Positions 39,501-51,500 of a stretch of DNA of 64,000 nt are shown piece by piece. The position numbers and the translations under genes are program-made. The notes under the pieces are model-generated. The model was not told where the DNA came from and did not search any database. It saw only the letters and a program-made list of their open reading frames with translations. The DNA is taken from NCBI GenBank assembly GCA_911728455.2, contig OU452222.1, positions 16,888,686 through 16,952,685 on the forward strand. The letters are read 5' to 3'. This stretch comes from Marthasterias glacialis (lineage: Eukaryota > Echinodermata > Asteroidea > Forcipulatida > Asteriidae). How positions within the stretch are numbered: position 1 is the stretch's first letter; every line of letters starts with the position of its first letter.

Positions 39501-42500
39501 AATCTCATCAAATTAATGGATTCAATTTTAATGAAGGAAAAAAAAATTGTGTTCCATCACAAATTGTTTCCACATCACAAAAATCACTGTATTACAAATT
39601 GAGCATTGGTTACTTTGGGGGTCTTCAAATACTATTTTCTCTCGTTAACTGTGTTTCAGATGAAAATATTTCTCTGAAAGATTGATACTTGTATATACTT
39701 CATAATGAGTGAGCTTTCAGATTGAAACTAATCTGTTTTATTTTCGACAATCCTGCAGTTTGTCTTAAACTATTCATTCTTGAGCAGCTCACCCTGCTAC
39801 CTCAAATCATAAGAAATGAGTTCCCTGATGTTGGCAAGTCGTGGCCGAACAGATTAGAACACCGGACTCAAGCGCTCTGGTGTTTCTGATCAGCAGAGTG
39901 TGGGTTCGAGTCCCAAGTTCGAGTCTGTGTCCTTAAGCAAGACACTTAACCATTATTGCTGCATGAATTCAATATGATGACTGAACTTTACACAAATGCA
40001 GGGCTCACACAAATGCACAATGATTCCATCTACACATCCGAATTGTGAGTTCTTGATACATAGAAGTCAAGGAAAAAGATCACAAATGACATGGTTTTTT
40101 TTATCAGCATTTCCATTTTTGAACATCTTCACAGTGCAACGGTGATACTGGCCAATCATGAGTGAGATGGTCACACAGAGAGTCCAGAAGTGGGCCGCCT
40201 CACGTTTGAATGGGCATTCACAAGTTTGTAAAATCTCACCTGTTCACAGTGTCATGTAACGTCGTCAGCGTCTCATAAACATGAATTTTTTTCAGCAGAG
40301 CTGTCACCGCCTGCACAACTCTGACTGTCTGCTCCGACAGCAAAAGCTTGACGAGACGCTGATAGAAGGTCTTTTGAGATTTATTCGTGGGATCATTTCC
40401 AGATGAGGATGGACCCAGAAAACTTTCTATACCATCTTGCCAATTGGTGGCGCTGTCCAGAGCTGCATGTTAGAGAGAACATAAGTTATTCTGCAATACA
40501 TCCGTCAAATAAGACGGAACTATTGCAGGTGCAACCCTGTAAAACGTATCAAATATCTCTTTTGGGAGGAGTAATGGCTCTGAAAAGAGTCGTTGAAACC
40601 ACACTGGCTCTTTTCAGAGCCACCACTCCTCTCCCAAAAGAGATTTTCACATGGTTGTACACCATGCAAAGCTTCAAACGTCATTTACATCCATCAAAAT
40701 CAAATAGCTGTCGGAATGGATTACAAAATGTTCTCAATTGACCACTTACCGCCGGGAATTCTGAAAACTTTCCATGCTCATCCCCAGGATTAATTTTCAG
40801 AATTTCCGAAATAATCGTTGTCACAATAAAACCATGACTTTAAAGTAAAGACAACAAACATTCTCATAGCATTCACTGTGACCTCTTTTTTCTCCTCTGA
40901 TGTGGCTTATGTTCATCATGAATTGAGCAACCTTGGCCGCAAGCCTCGGCCGATAATCAGCCATGGCAGGCTGGAATCTCGGACTTACCTCCCATGCCCA
41001 ATAAAATGGTGTCAGCTTATCGATCTCTCGTAATCCTTGTTTGTCCAACAACAAAAAACCAATTGGAATTGGGGATTACACAATAATCCCTGGAAAAAAG
41101 GAAGATTTCAAGCATAAATTCCAATACCCCTTGTCCCTCTCTGTCACGGGGCAAAGAAAGCGTGAAACTGTGAGTGCATGGACTGTAGGCTACACAATGG
41201 AATGTCCAGACAGATTACACATCTGCCAAAGGTATCCCTGAACATTTTTTAAAATCGGGCTCGTCAGTTAAAGTTTGCTTGTATGCACATTTTCCGGCAG
41301 TAACTAGTCAATAAACATTTGGGGAGATAGATAGCAAGCATGATTGGAAGTACCATGTTAGATGGTGTGTCGTGGCCGAGCGGGTAAGAACACCGGACTC
41401 AAGCTCTGGTGTTTCTGATCAGCAGAGTTTGGGTTCGAGTCCCGGTCATGACACTTGTGTCCTTAAGCAAGACACTTAACCATTAATGCTGCATCCTTCG
41501 GATAGGACGTAAAGCCGTATTTCCTGTGTGTTGTGTAATGCACGTTAAAGAACCCAGTGCACTTATCGAAAAAGAGAAGGGGTTCGCCCCGGTGTTCCTG
41601 GTTTGATCGGCTGCAGATTGCACCACAGCACCTTGTAAACCGTTACATGGTGCTATGTAAAGGAATAGGTCTCATACTTCAAAAAGTAACTCGAAGAATA
41701 CCTTGCTGGAAAACTATTCTGATAATCAGCGCTGTGATCTACATGAAATAGCGCTTTATAAGAACTTACTATTATTATTATTATATTATTATTATTTGAA
41801 TCCAGACTAAGATGTATTATATCGTCAAACTTACCCTTAAGAGCCATGAGTTTCATGGAGGATGCCATGTGACTGCCAAACAGCAGCGCCATCAGAGCGT
41901 TAAGAACTCCAGAGTCCTGTGTCAAAGTTCGAGGTAAATAATAATAAATGAAGTTATGATAATAATAGTATTCATAGTGACTTCTGGTATGCGCTCGCCA
42001 TTTATTTCATTCCTTATACCATCTCAGCACCCTTGGGAGTATACAGCCTGTGCTGCCAAGTACGTAGCACACCAAGCTAATCAGTTACATGAACCATCTC
42101 TGCCCTCACATGTGCTCATTTACCCCTGGGTTAAGAGAAACAATTATGGGTCAAGGATATGTGAGTTTTTATGCATTACTAATTAAGAAATGTACTTTTG
42201 GAGTGTAAATACACCTTTTTCCCGTCAAAAAAAATGATTCTTGGTAAATGTTTTAAAATTTAGAAAATTTTCAAGTACTGACCCCGCCCCTTCAATGGGA
42301 GCATTAATTTGCATGAACATAAACAAACTTGTGACATAAGGTCAGGGCCTTCTGTTGTCTGTACAAAGCCTGACCGTGCTGCCACCCTGACGTCTTGTCT
42401 GTAATTTTAGTCAATTTGAAGTGTTTAACAAAGCGAAAGTTATAATTAGTAATATCAAGGGACCAGACTAAGGCCTTCGTTTTCCCCGACCTTACGTCAT

Positions 42501-45500
42501 GAAGATCGCTACACATTCATTTTTTTAATCAACAGATAAACACTCTTTATGACCCCAAACAACAAAAGACTAGATTTTACCGACTTTTTTTATGGAACAA
42601 AAAAGCATACAGTGAAAAGAAAATTTAGACTTTTCATTTTATTGGACATCCGCCGTCCCTTAAGTGTCTTGCTCAAGGACACAAGTGTTATGACCGGGAT
42701 TCAAAAACACACATTGATCAACCATGGCCACTAGAACTTGAGTCCAATACAGGCCTCTGGAAAGCACTGAGTTATACAGCACTTCAAAGTATGGTTAAAA
42801 AAAAAATAATAATAATAATATCTATCCCCCAATGCAAACATTAACAATCTTTTGAAACCAGAAATGTTGTAAAAGCTCATGAGAAACACCTACCAACAAC
42901 TTTAACGCCACACTCTGTCCGCAGTCACACAGGGCAGTGACCATCCTCATGCCAGCTTTCAACTGTCTCGTGTTGACCGCGATGGGCTGACCCATGGCCC
43001 TGTCCAGGCTGACTGCTTCAATTGACCACTCAGTGAGGACAGAGATGGCCAGGTCATCGTCAGCCAGACTCGACTGGGCCTGAGAAATCAGGGCTATCAA
43101 TGGCTCCAGGGCTCCGACCCATCTGTTTGTCATGAGATTAAGCATTCAGTATTATACTGCAGATAATGTGACCTAACCCTCCTACTTTTAGACCATTCAA
43201 AATTCCAACTCTCACATTTCCCCATTGCTAGTGTACACACATGGTGTTATCATTTGAACAGTGTTGATATCAAGCTGTACTACTATTCAAAACCATTTAT
43301 AGCATAATGGGTCCATTGATTCACCACAGCTGTATCACTATTTGGAACAATCCTCACAAGGCTTTGTATTAGCTTATCTACCATTCAAAACCATTCGGGG
43401 AATCAACACTGTGTACACAGTTATTTCACCATTCAAAACCACAATAGTGAATGGTTTCAGATGATGCGCCAACTTACTCAAAAAAAGCACCAAGTAGGAG
43501 GGTTAATGACACCACTCAATAACAATGACCTAACCCTACACCTGTCTGTCCATTTAACATCATCCACTGTGGTTTTGAATGATAGGCAAACTGTGCCAGC
43601 CTGCAAAAAGATGTGGTAAATGCATCTACACAGTCAACCCTCCTGTCATGAATGACAGATAAACTATACCAGCCTGCGATGACCTAGTGTTGTGAATGTA
43701 TGTATACCGTCAACACTCCTACTATCTGACCATTCTAGAGCAACCACTGTGGTTATGAATAAGGGAATAAAGATGTGATGAAGAGGTTTTTAACTATTGT
43801 TTAAAACCGATGAGGGGCCTGGTGGCCGATAATTATTGGCCACCAGGCCCCTCAGAAGTTTTAAACAATAGTTAAAAACCAATTCAGCACACCTTTATTC
43901 CCATTCATAAGTACCTTTTCTTTCCAAAAAGCATGAAAAAGTAATTTCAGGGCTTCAAAAGTCACAGCTTTCCTTATTTTTTTTTCAAGACGTTCACATG
44001 TAAGTTTTCCCGTGTGGGCGCTGAGTGATGTCTGTGTCGCGCGCGTAGGCGTACGCGTATGCTTACGCAAGAACAATCGCGTGCCTGTCATGCCTGAGCG
44101 CGTGTGCGCTCGCGTTACACAGAAATACGCACTAGGCTCGTCACACCAACCGGTTTTAAACAGTTTTTACCGTGTCGATATCACTTCTTTAAACACGGCC
44201 TCTCGACCAATCAGAATGGAGAAACTGTCACAGGTATTTATAAATGATAGATAAACTATGCCAGCCTGTACTATGATATCATGTGGTGAAAGCATCTAAA
44301 CAGTACACACCAAAGATTATAGAGTGCCGTAGGCGCAAGATGGGGAACTCTGGCTGAAATGTGAAATCTCACACTGGACGCAATTTCGGCAAGTGACTCT
44401 ATTGATACAACACTGATACGTGCAGACCAGTGTAGACAAGGACAATTGCTATCAATGGGAAACACAGGCATTCACTCCCCGAAATGGCGCCCATGCGTAT
44501 TTCACTTTGCAACAGTAGATAAAGACCCAGTTCCCCAACTTGCGCCTACGGCGCTCTATAATCTTTGGTACACACTTATTCACAGTTGGATCTGTGCACA
44601 GTTGTGCAACCAAACACAGTCCTTTCAGTTGAAAGGTTTCAAAAGGTTGGTCAAAGGGCTGGAAAATGTCACCAAAAAAGTAGGAGGGTTAGTATTAGGC
44701 AGTTTATTATACACTTTTAAACAAAGTATCAAAGGCCCTTACACTATTACTACCCCCCCCCCCACAATTCATTGGTCCTAAAGAACACCTGAAACAATCT
44801 CAACTCCTTAGGAGTATGCAGCACCGGCAACCAAATGGGTGCACAGGCTGCTGGAGCTAATCATTTACATCAACATTCTCTACCCTTGTGGCTGCTCTGG
44901 ACCACTCAGCCATGCACCATGACCGACAATATTGCTAACCAGATCGTGACTGTCAAGCTGAGTGTCAAGCTCAATATCAGACTTATTCTTGTTCATTGCG
45001 GACACCCAAAACTAGAACACATTTCACTATCAATGGTAGAGTTGCTATAGCGGCATACAAGATTGAAAATAGTGAGCACTGCTATCAAAAACAGGAACAA
45101 AAAATGAATTGCAATCAATTACAGACATTATGAACGATGAATTGATACTGTTAATGTCAATAGCAGGCACAGTACAACATGTAAGACTGTCAGTCTAAAG
45201 ACTCCATAAAGTTTTCACTTTGATAACATTTTCAAATATATAAAAACAAATCAGCATTTTCAACTCCTCAATCCCGTTTTTACCTCGGTCCGTATTCCTT
45301 GTCTTGATGCTCCTTGATAACATCTAGGAGACCCTGGACTGCCTCAGGAGCACCCTCAGAGGCTTTGGGGAGTTTGGTCTGATCTTGTGGAATGGAGAAC
45401 ATGCTGGGATAGGTCTGGAATACAGGTCAATACAAGGCAATAAAAGGAAGAAATATCAGATTCAAAATCGAACATTTTCAAAATAATTATTGATATGCCT

Positions 45501-48500
45501 GATTTGGGGGGGAAAGACTCCAAAAGTTTTCCTCCAATTAAGGAACTAAGAAAAATGGACTGGAGTGGGATTTGAACCAGCGACCCCGGATTAACGAATT
45601 TTCGCTCTACCAACTGAGCTATACTGAAAGTACATACATTGGCACCCAGTTAGGTAAAGTTGCATCGTCTGATATATATTTGTGCCAAAATTATTGTGAA
45701 AATTTGACAGCTATTTTCCTTAAGTCAAGGAAGTTATTAAACAGCCAAATGGTATGAAAAAGTAAGAAGGTTAAGTAGACACAGGGAGTGCAGTTTTGAA
45801 ATGTTTCCTTTTGTACTTACCATGAGTGGCACAAGCTCAACTTGGAATGAATTGAATGTAACAATATCTGGCCATGGTTCACCTTCAAGTCCATCCAATC
45901 CATCCTACAATAAGAAAAGAATCAACCCAAATCATCATCAATTATGACGTCATCGTAGGATATCGCAGGCCTGATTGCTTCATTCTTGAAAGGGCACAGG
46001 CACCAAGGCATTTTATTCTTGATAGAGAGGGCACCTCTATGAGGAAATTTCTGTTGCAACATTTCAAGGGCAACGAAGGCAATAGACCTTTATCATGGTG
46101 CGGCCATCTTGATTTTCTCCCATTCAAACCAATGTAACCAAACCGAGGCTGGAAGGGCAAATAGTCTGGTTCCTTTTTGTGCAATGAATATTAGCATCTA
46201 TTACTGTTATTGGATACAGGGAACATGACCAAGATGGTGGCAGCATGATAAAGGTCTATTGCCTCCAGTGCCTCTGTGAAGCATTGGGCCTGATAAGGGC
46301 GCCCTTCCTCAAGGTCAAAATAAGGTAGCTCACTGGCCCATCCTGTGTACTATGCATTTTCTATTATTTCATCATCAAGTCATGCAACTACAGTTTGTCA
46401 AAAAAAATAGAGGAAATTTCCGTGGACAGCATTTTCAATTACACAGCTGAGAAAGCAACGCTGAGAATATCATCTGATCAGCTGAAAAGTTGCAAGCCTG
46501 ATCAATTTTTTTTGCATCTGAGATGCCAGTGGGATGACGTCAATGCTATTCTAATGTTTAATGTGGGTGGATTTCAAGCTTAAATGCAAGTCTTTTTACT
46601 ATGTCAACAAAAATGAAAACAATACAAAAAGTGACAGGCTTGGCTTACTGCACATTTTTTTGGACAGATGTTCAGCATGTCTCTTTTTTTCAAAACGATC
46701 TGACAAATGCACTTTGGCACGAATGCGTACATGTACAATGTACATACCGTATCCATAAGTTCATCCAGGCTACCCACTTCATCCAGTCCTTCTTCATCAC
46801 TGATCTCCTCGTATGTTTGTCCGATGCCTTCACTCTCTACATCTTCAAGGGGCTCACGGCTTCGATCGTCTGTGGAAAAGTCAACAAATTTACTTTATTA
46901 ATTGATGTTATTATTATTATTTCTTTTTTTTTCCATCAGGGATAAAGAATATTATTTGTGTTTTTTATTCATACACTGATGTGTGTTCAGCACTGTATGC
47001 TCAGGACCTTCCCACTACAGCAGATTTCTTCTGCTCCAGAATGGCGGGGGTCGTGGGTTCGAATTCCACCCGAGGAATACGCCTGTGGATTTTTTTTTCA
47101 CAGGACTCGGGAAAGTACTGAATATACAGTGCTTAACACAAAATGAAGGATTCAGAAGGACTGATGGCTGTAAGTCCCAACATGTTGGTGTAAAGTGACA
47201 TAGGAGAGGAGGATATTGGAGGATTGAGGCCACCTGTTGGCAAGTGAGCCTATGGACTATGGGTTACTTCAATTAAAGGACACTTACATAATGCACACAT
47301 CTGTCACATTAATCAATTATCACAGAGAATAGACCGAGCATCTTATAACGTGCGTGTTCATGTCCTGCAGTGTGGCATTGAAAAGACGCGCATAGTGCTG
47401 CCCACGTGTACAGTGGTGATGTAGCCAGTGCTGTGATTGGTTAATAAGTTAGCAGGCAGAGCTGAGTGGATTGGTCTATTGTTCCAGGTGGTTACAATAT
47501 AAAATTAAGACGGCATGCAGTAGCTGTTAGATTATAGTGATTCGAATTGAACTGAACTAACATGTAGTTAAGAAACATGTTGTGTAAATTAACAGAAGAC
47601 ACTCTCATAACCTTGTGGTAACACTATACTATTAGCCTATAAAGTCATAATCTCTTTTGAGTTAATTAACCATCAGTTCTTTTCAGACCCACCACAAGTC
47701 AGAAGAGATTTTTGACCTCTTGCACCAATGTCACACAAAGCTACTGTCTGCCATGCTCGCCACTTTGGGAGTCATATTGCACAGAAAAAATGGTATCCAT
47801 TTAAACTCCGTCTAAAACGCCCACTATACTGTATTAACAGCGGGGACATTGACTCCCAAAATTGCGCAACCAAGTTTGCTGTGATGATGACATCAGGTGA
47901 ATTGGGTCAATTTCATCATGTTACCACAAACCGTTAACTGACTGTTCCTGCCCAGCAGAGTTTTAAGTCCTACTTTAGTAGACGACATGTTTTTTTTTTT
48001 TTCCTTACCTTCCATGATGTCACGATCAGAGTACTGATGGCTAGGGGATGTCTCTGGTGTTAGAGGTTCAAAGAGTTCATCTCCTCCTTCCTGGGTCTCA
48101 TGGACTATCTCACCAGGCTCCGGAGCCACAGGTGGTATTTCCTCTGGCTCTGTCCTACTCTTTGAATCTCTCCTCGTCTCTGACTCTCGCCTAGAGTCCT
48201 TATCTCTTCGCATGTCCCTCCTCGGACTGTCCCCTCGTCTTCTTTCACGGCGCCTCCTCGAATCTTGGCTGTATGTATCGGCCGACTGAGGAAATTCGGT
48301 TGGGGTCGGGGAGCGACAAGGCTCCCCCGGAGGAGTCCTAGGTCCCCTATGCTTACGATGCTTCTTCTGAGTTCGACCGCAACTGCTGCTGCTGCTTGCT
48401 GCCACTGACGAGTGACTTCGATCGTCACGCCAGTGCTCGGTGTAAGGCGGTTTTTGAGGTGGTGGATCGACTAATGATTGGGGTGGTTCTTCCCACTCCA

Positions 48501-51500
48501 CAGCATCTCCTGGTTCCCAAGTGTCTGTCGTTTCCCACGTGTCGCCGTGTTCCCAGTCTCGACTCTGACCTTGCTCCTCTTGTTCCCCAGCCTCCCAGGA
48601 ATCTTGTGTCTTCCAGTCTTTGGTGTCGTCTGCCGAAGGCCAGGCCTCGGCAGGGTGCCCCTGAGTGGAGTCCCACTGTTCCTGAGCTGGAGGGGGCGGT
48701 GAAGGAGTCCTGGGCCCCCGGCGGCTACCACTGCTGGGTATGGTCAGGGGCGGCGGTGGGGGCTGATGGTGCTCAGGTTCGGGTGGTGGGTCGGTGTAGC
48801 GAGGACGCTTGGAGGAGCCTGCTTGGTCAAGTTCTGGTTTATCCCAGTCCCAGGTGTGGTGTTGGGGTTGCTTTGGTTGTGCTAAATCATGAGTCAGAAA
48901 CTCAACTGCCTCTTCAGCTGTTGATGAAAGTAAGCATTAAGTAACATTCACAAAATATGACATTGACACTTATCATATTAAAAAAAATGCATGATTGTTC
49001 AGACAGTACATCAAGTTCTGTGAACAATACTCTAAAGGTCAATACTTTATCGTGTCAGTGTAAAAAGGTCGTAACTCGATTCTGCAACAAAGGCGTAAAC
49101 TTGCGTTTCACATAAATGCTATTTAGTTGCACCGACACGATGACTAAATGGCTAGCATTTTCAGCAGCCCAATCAGTAAAAACAATCTGACAACCTGTTG
49201 TTCTAAAAAAAAAAATGGCAATCTGAGCTCTTCAACACAAAGCATTAAAAAGGTTCAAGGCAAAATGTACACAAACAATACATACGGGTCTAACACACTG
49301 TACTTTGTTATTTAACAACTTTGTTTCATAACTAGGTTTATATTCACACTGGAACATTTTACAGCTGAGTTAAAAAGATTGACTGTTTACCCTAGTTTAC
49401 CCTAGACTTTCGAAGCCACTCAAATGTATTATGCACTTTCATGACTTGTTATGTCAATGTTTGTTATCATCAGTAACAAATATCATCAGTAACAAATATC
49501 ATCGTGGCGTGTCGTGGCCGAGTGGTTAGTGCGTCGGACTCAAGCTCCGGTGGCTGAGTCATCGGAGTGTGGGTTCGAGTCCCGATCATGACGCTTGTTT
49601 CCTTGAGCAAGACACTTAACCATAATTGCTCTGTAAAATTTGGGGAGGTAGAGCCTTCTGCTCTACCAGCTAGGCTTCTGATAGATGATACCCAAGCCTA
49701 CATCCTTACGGACTGTAAAGGGGGTTACCCTGTTTCAGCCCTAGGAGTAGGTGGCAACGGCCCCTGGATAAAACAGTTGATTTGTAGCCCACACCTCGAG
49801 TGGCTTACTGGCCTTGTGTGTCTGGCGACTTCCATAAAAAAAAAAAGCAAAAAAAAAAAGCAAAAAAAAAAAGCATAAAACAAATACAGAAATTCCACCA
49901 GAAATCAGATTTCCTGCAGTCAAACTAAAGGTACCCGAAACAAAGGTGCACCATGAATTTGTCCTGTGGATTGATCGATTCCATTAAGCCCCACCCTTGC
50001 TGTACTGACCAACCACAGACGTGATTGCGCAATCAAAAGTCCGACAAACATGTCAGTGCATGAGGCGCGCGTGCACAGTGGGCGGGGCTTAATGGATCGG
50101 TCTATTGCAGATGGACCCCGACTGGAACTCACCCGTTCTCTTCGACCCATGTACGCTCTGCTTCGGAGGAGGCGGCGGAGGAGGGGAGGCTGGTCTCTCC
50201 TCGAGTCTCTTCTTATGAGATGCAACAAAGCCGTAGATGGCCACAGTCACCTTGTGATACCAGCCCCTTAGCACCATCCCATCTGTAGGCACCTGAAACA
50301 AAAAATGAACAAATGTAATAATTACTTCTAGTTTCTTTTAAAAAATCAACATTTGTTTGTATATCTTGTAGGGTACCCGGCAGAAGGGATATTTGGGACG
50401 TCCAAGGAGTAACCAAACTGTGAGTCTACGAGATCCAACAATAAACGTCTTGCATAGAAAACCCAATCCTACATGTGTAGACCTTGTGCACATGACATCA
50501 CCGACGGCTTGTAATCATTTTGGTGATCTCCAGCGCATAATTTAGGTATGTGTGCAACTGTTACAATTATCTGGTGCGTGACGCAAGATGCGGTACTGAG
50601 CCAATTGACTGCCAAGAAATATCTTCTTCGATACGCTAGATTATGTGCATAAAGTTGCTGCCAGTCAGGCTGACACACGTGTTAATAAGTTTTGTGTAAT
50701 TTTACCACATAAAATCTTCTCTTTAAACCAACAAATTCAAAAATCTTCATTATGAAAGTATGTAAGCTTGGTAAGTAAATTCATTACGTGATGTAAAAGT
50801 TTTCAGTTTTCAGGAACCAATTACAAAATTCCTGCTAGAAGTTGTTAAATATTTACAATAAACATGAACCTTGTGTACTTTTCTTACGGAGACGTGATCA
50901 CCAAAATGGCAATGTTGAAAGTAAGCCTGTGACGAATGCCTGGGTACATGGGTACCTGACTGTTATTTCGGGTACCTGGTTCCTTTTTCCTGATTCGATT
51001 ACCCGAAAAAAAATTTGGTCGCCAGTTTTTTTCAAAGAAAAACAAAAAAAATGTCTCTGCAAATGTTGCGTCGGCGATTAAGAGAAAAAAGGTCACTGAC
51101 ACGCTGTCAAGTCAAAGCTGATGTCGGTCATCTTTTAGCTTGAGGAATAATCCAATTCAAAAGAGCTGCCTGCTATTGTATTTTTTGTTGCGGTAAATTT
51201 AGTCATGACCCAAATGAATGGTAGTTTTGAGTCAGACAAGACGCCCACCCATTGACTCAACGTGTCAAACACTGACAACTCGAAGTTGGCTGGTAGCCAA
51301 TGAAAAGCATCCAAGCGTAAGACTATGATTGGCATTATAAGGAAAATCCAGGTCAGCAAGAAATGGTTCACAGTTCACAGGTGGTCGGGTCTGGTGGGCG
51401 GGCTGGCACTGCAATGGATGGACGTCTTATTTTGTTCTATGGGGGTACAGTGGGGCTGATTTAGTACTTGCTGGCTTCCTCACGGGTACCCGGGTACCCG

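Noticed and set aside
40821..41054. Minus-strand ORF ending at GAG|gtaagt as an extra VIRMA exon between 10 and 11
   Set aside because: No good acceptor in frame and no resemblance to VIRMA. Exons 10 and 11 already join in phase and match the vertebrate order directly.
44446..44781. 111-aa plus-strand ORF
   Set aside because: Runs across the hAT-like element and repeat DNA; no family signal.
45556..45632. tRNA gene on the minus strand
   Set aside because: A and B boxes are good but the anticodon stem does not pair; likely SINE-derived.
48396..48944. 182-aa plus-strand ORF
   Set aside because: Antisense shadow of VIRMA exon 5 caused by its GC-rich low-complexity coding sequence.
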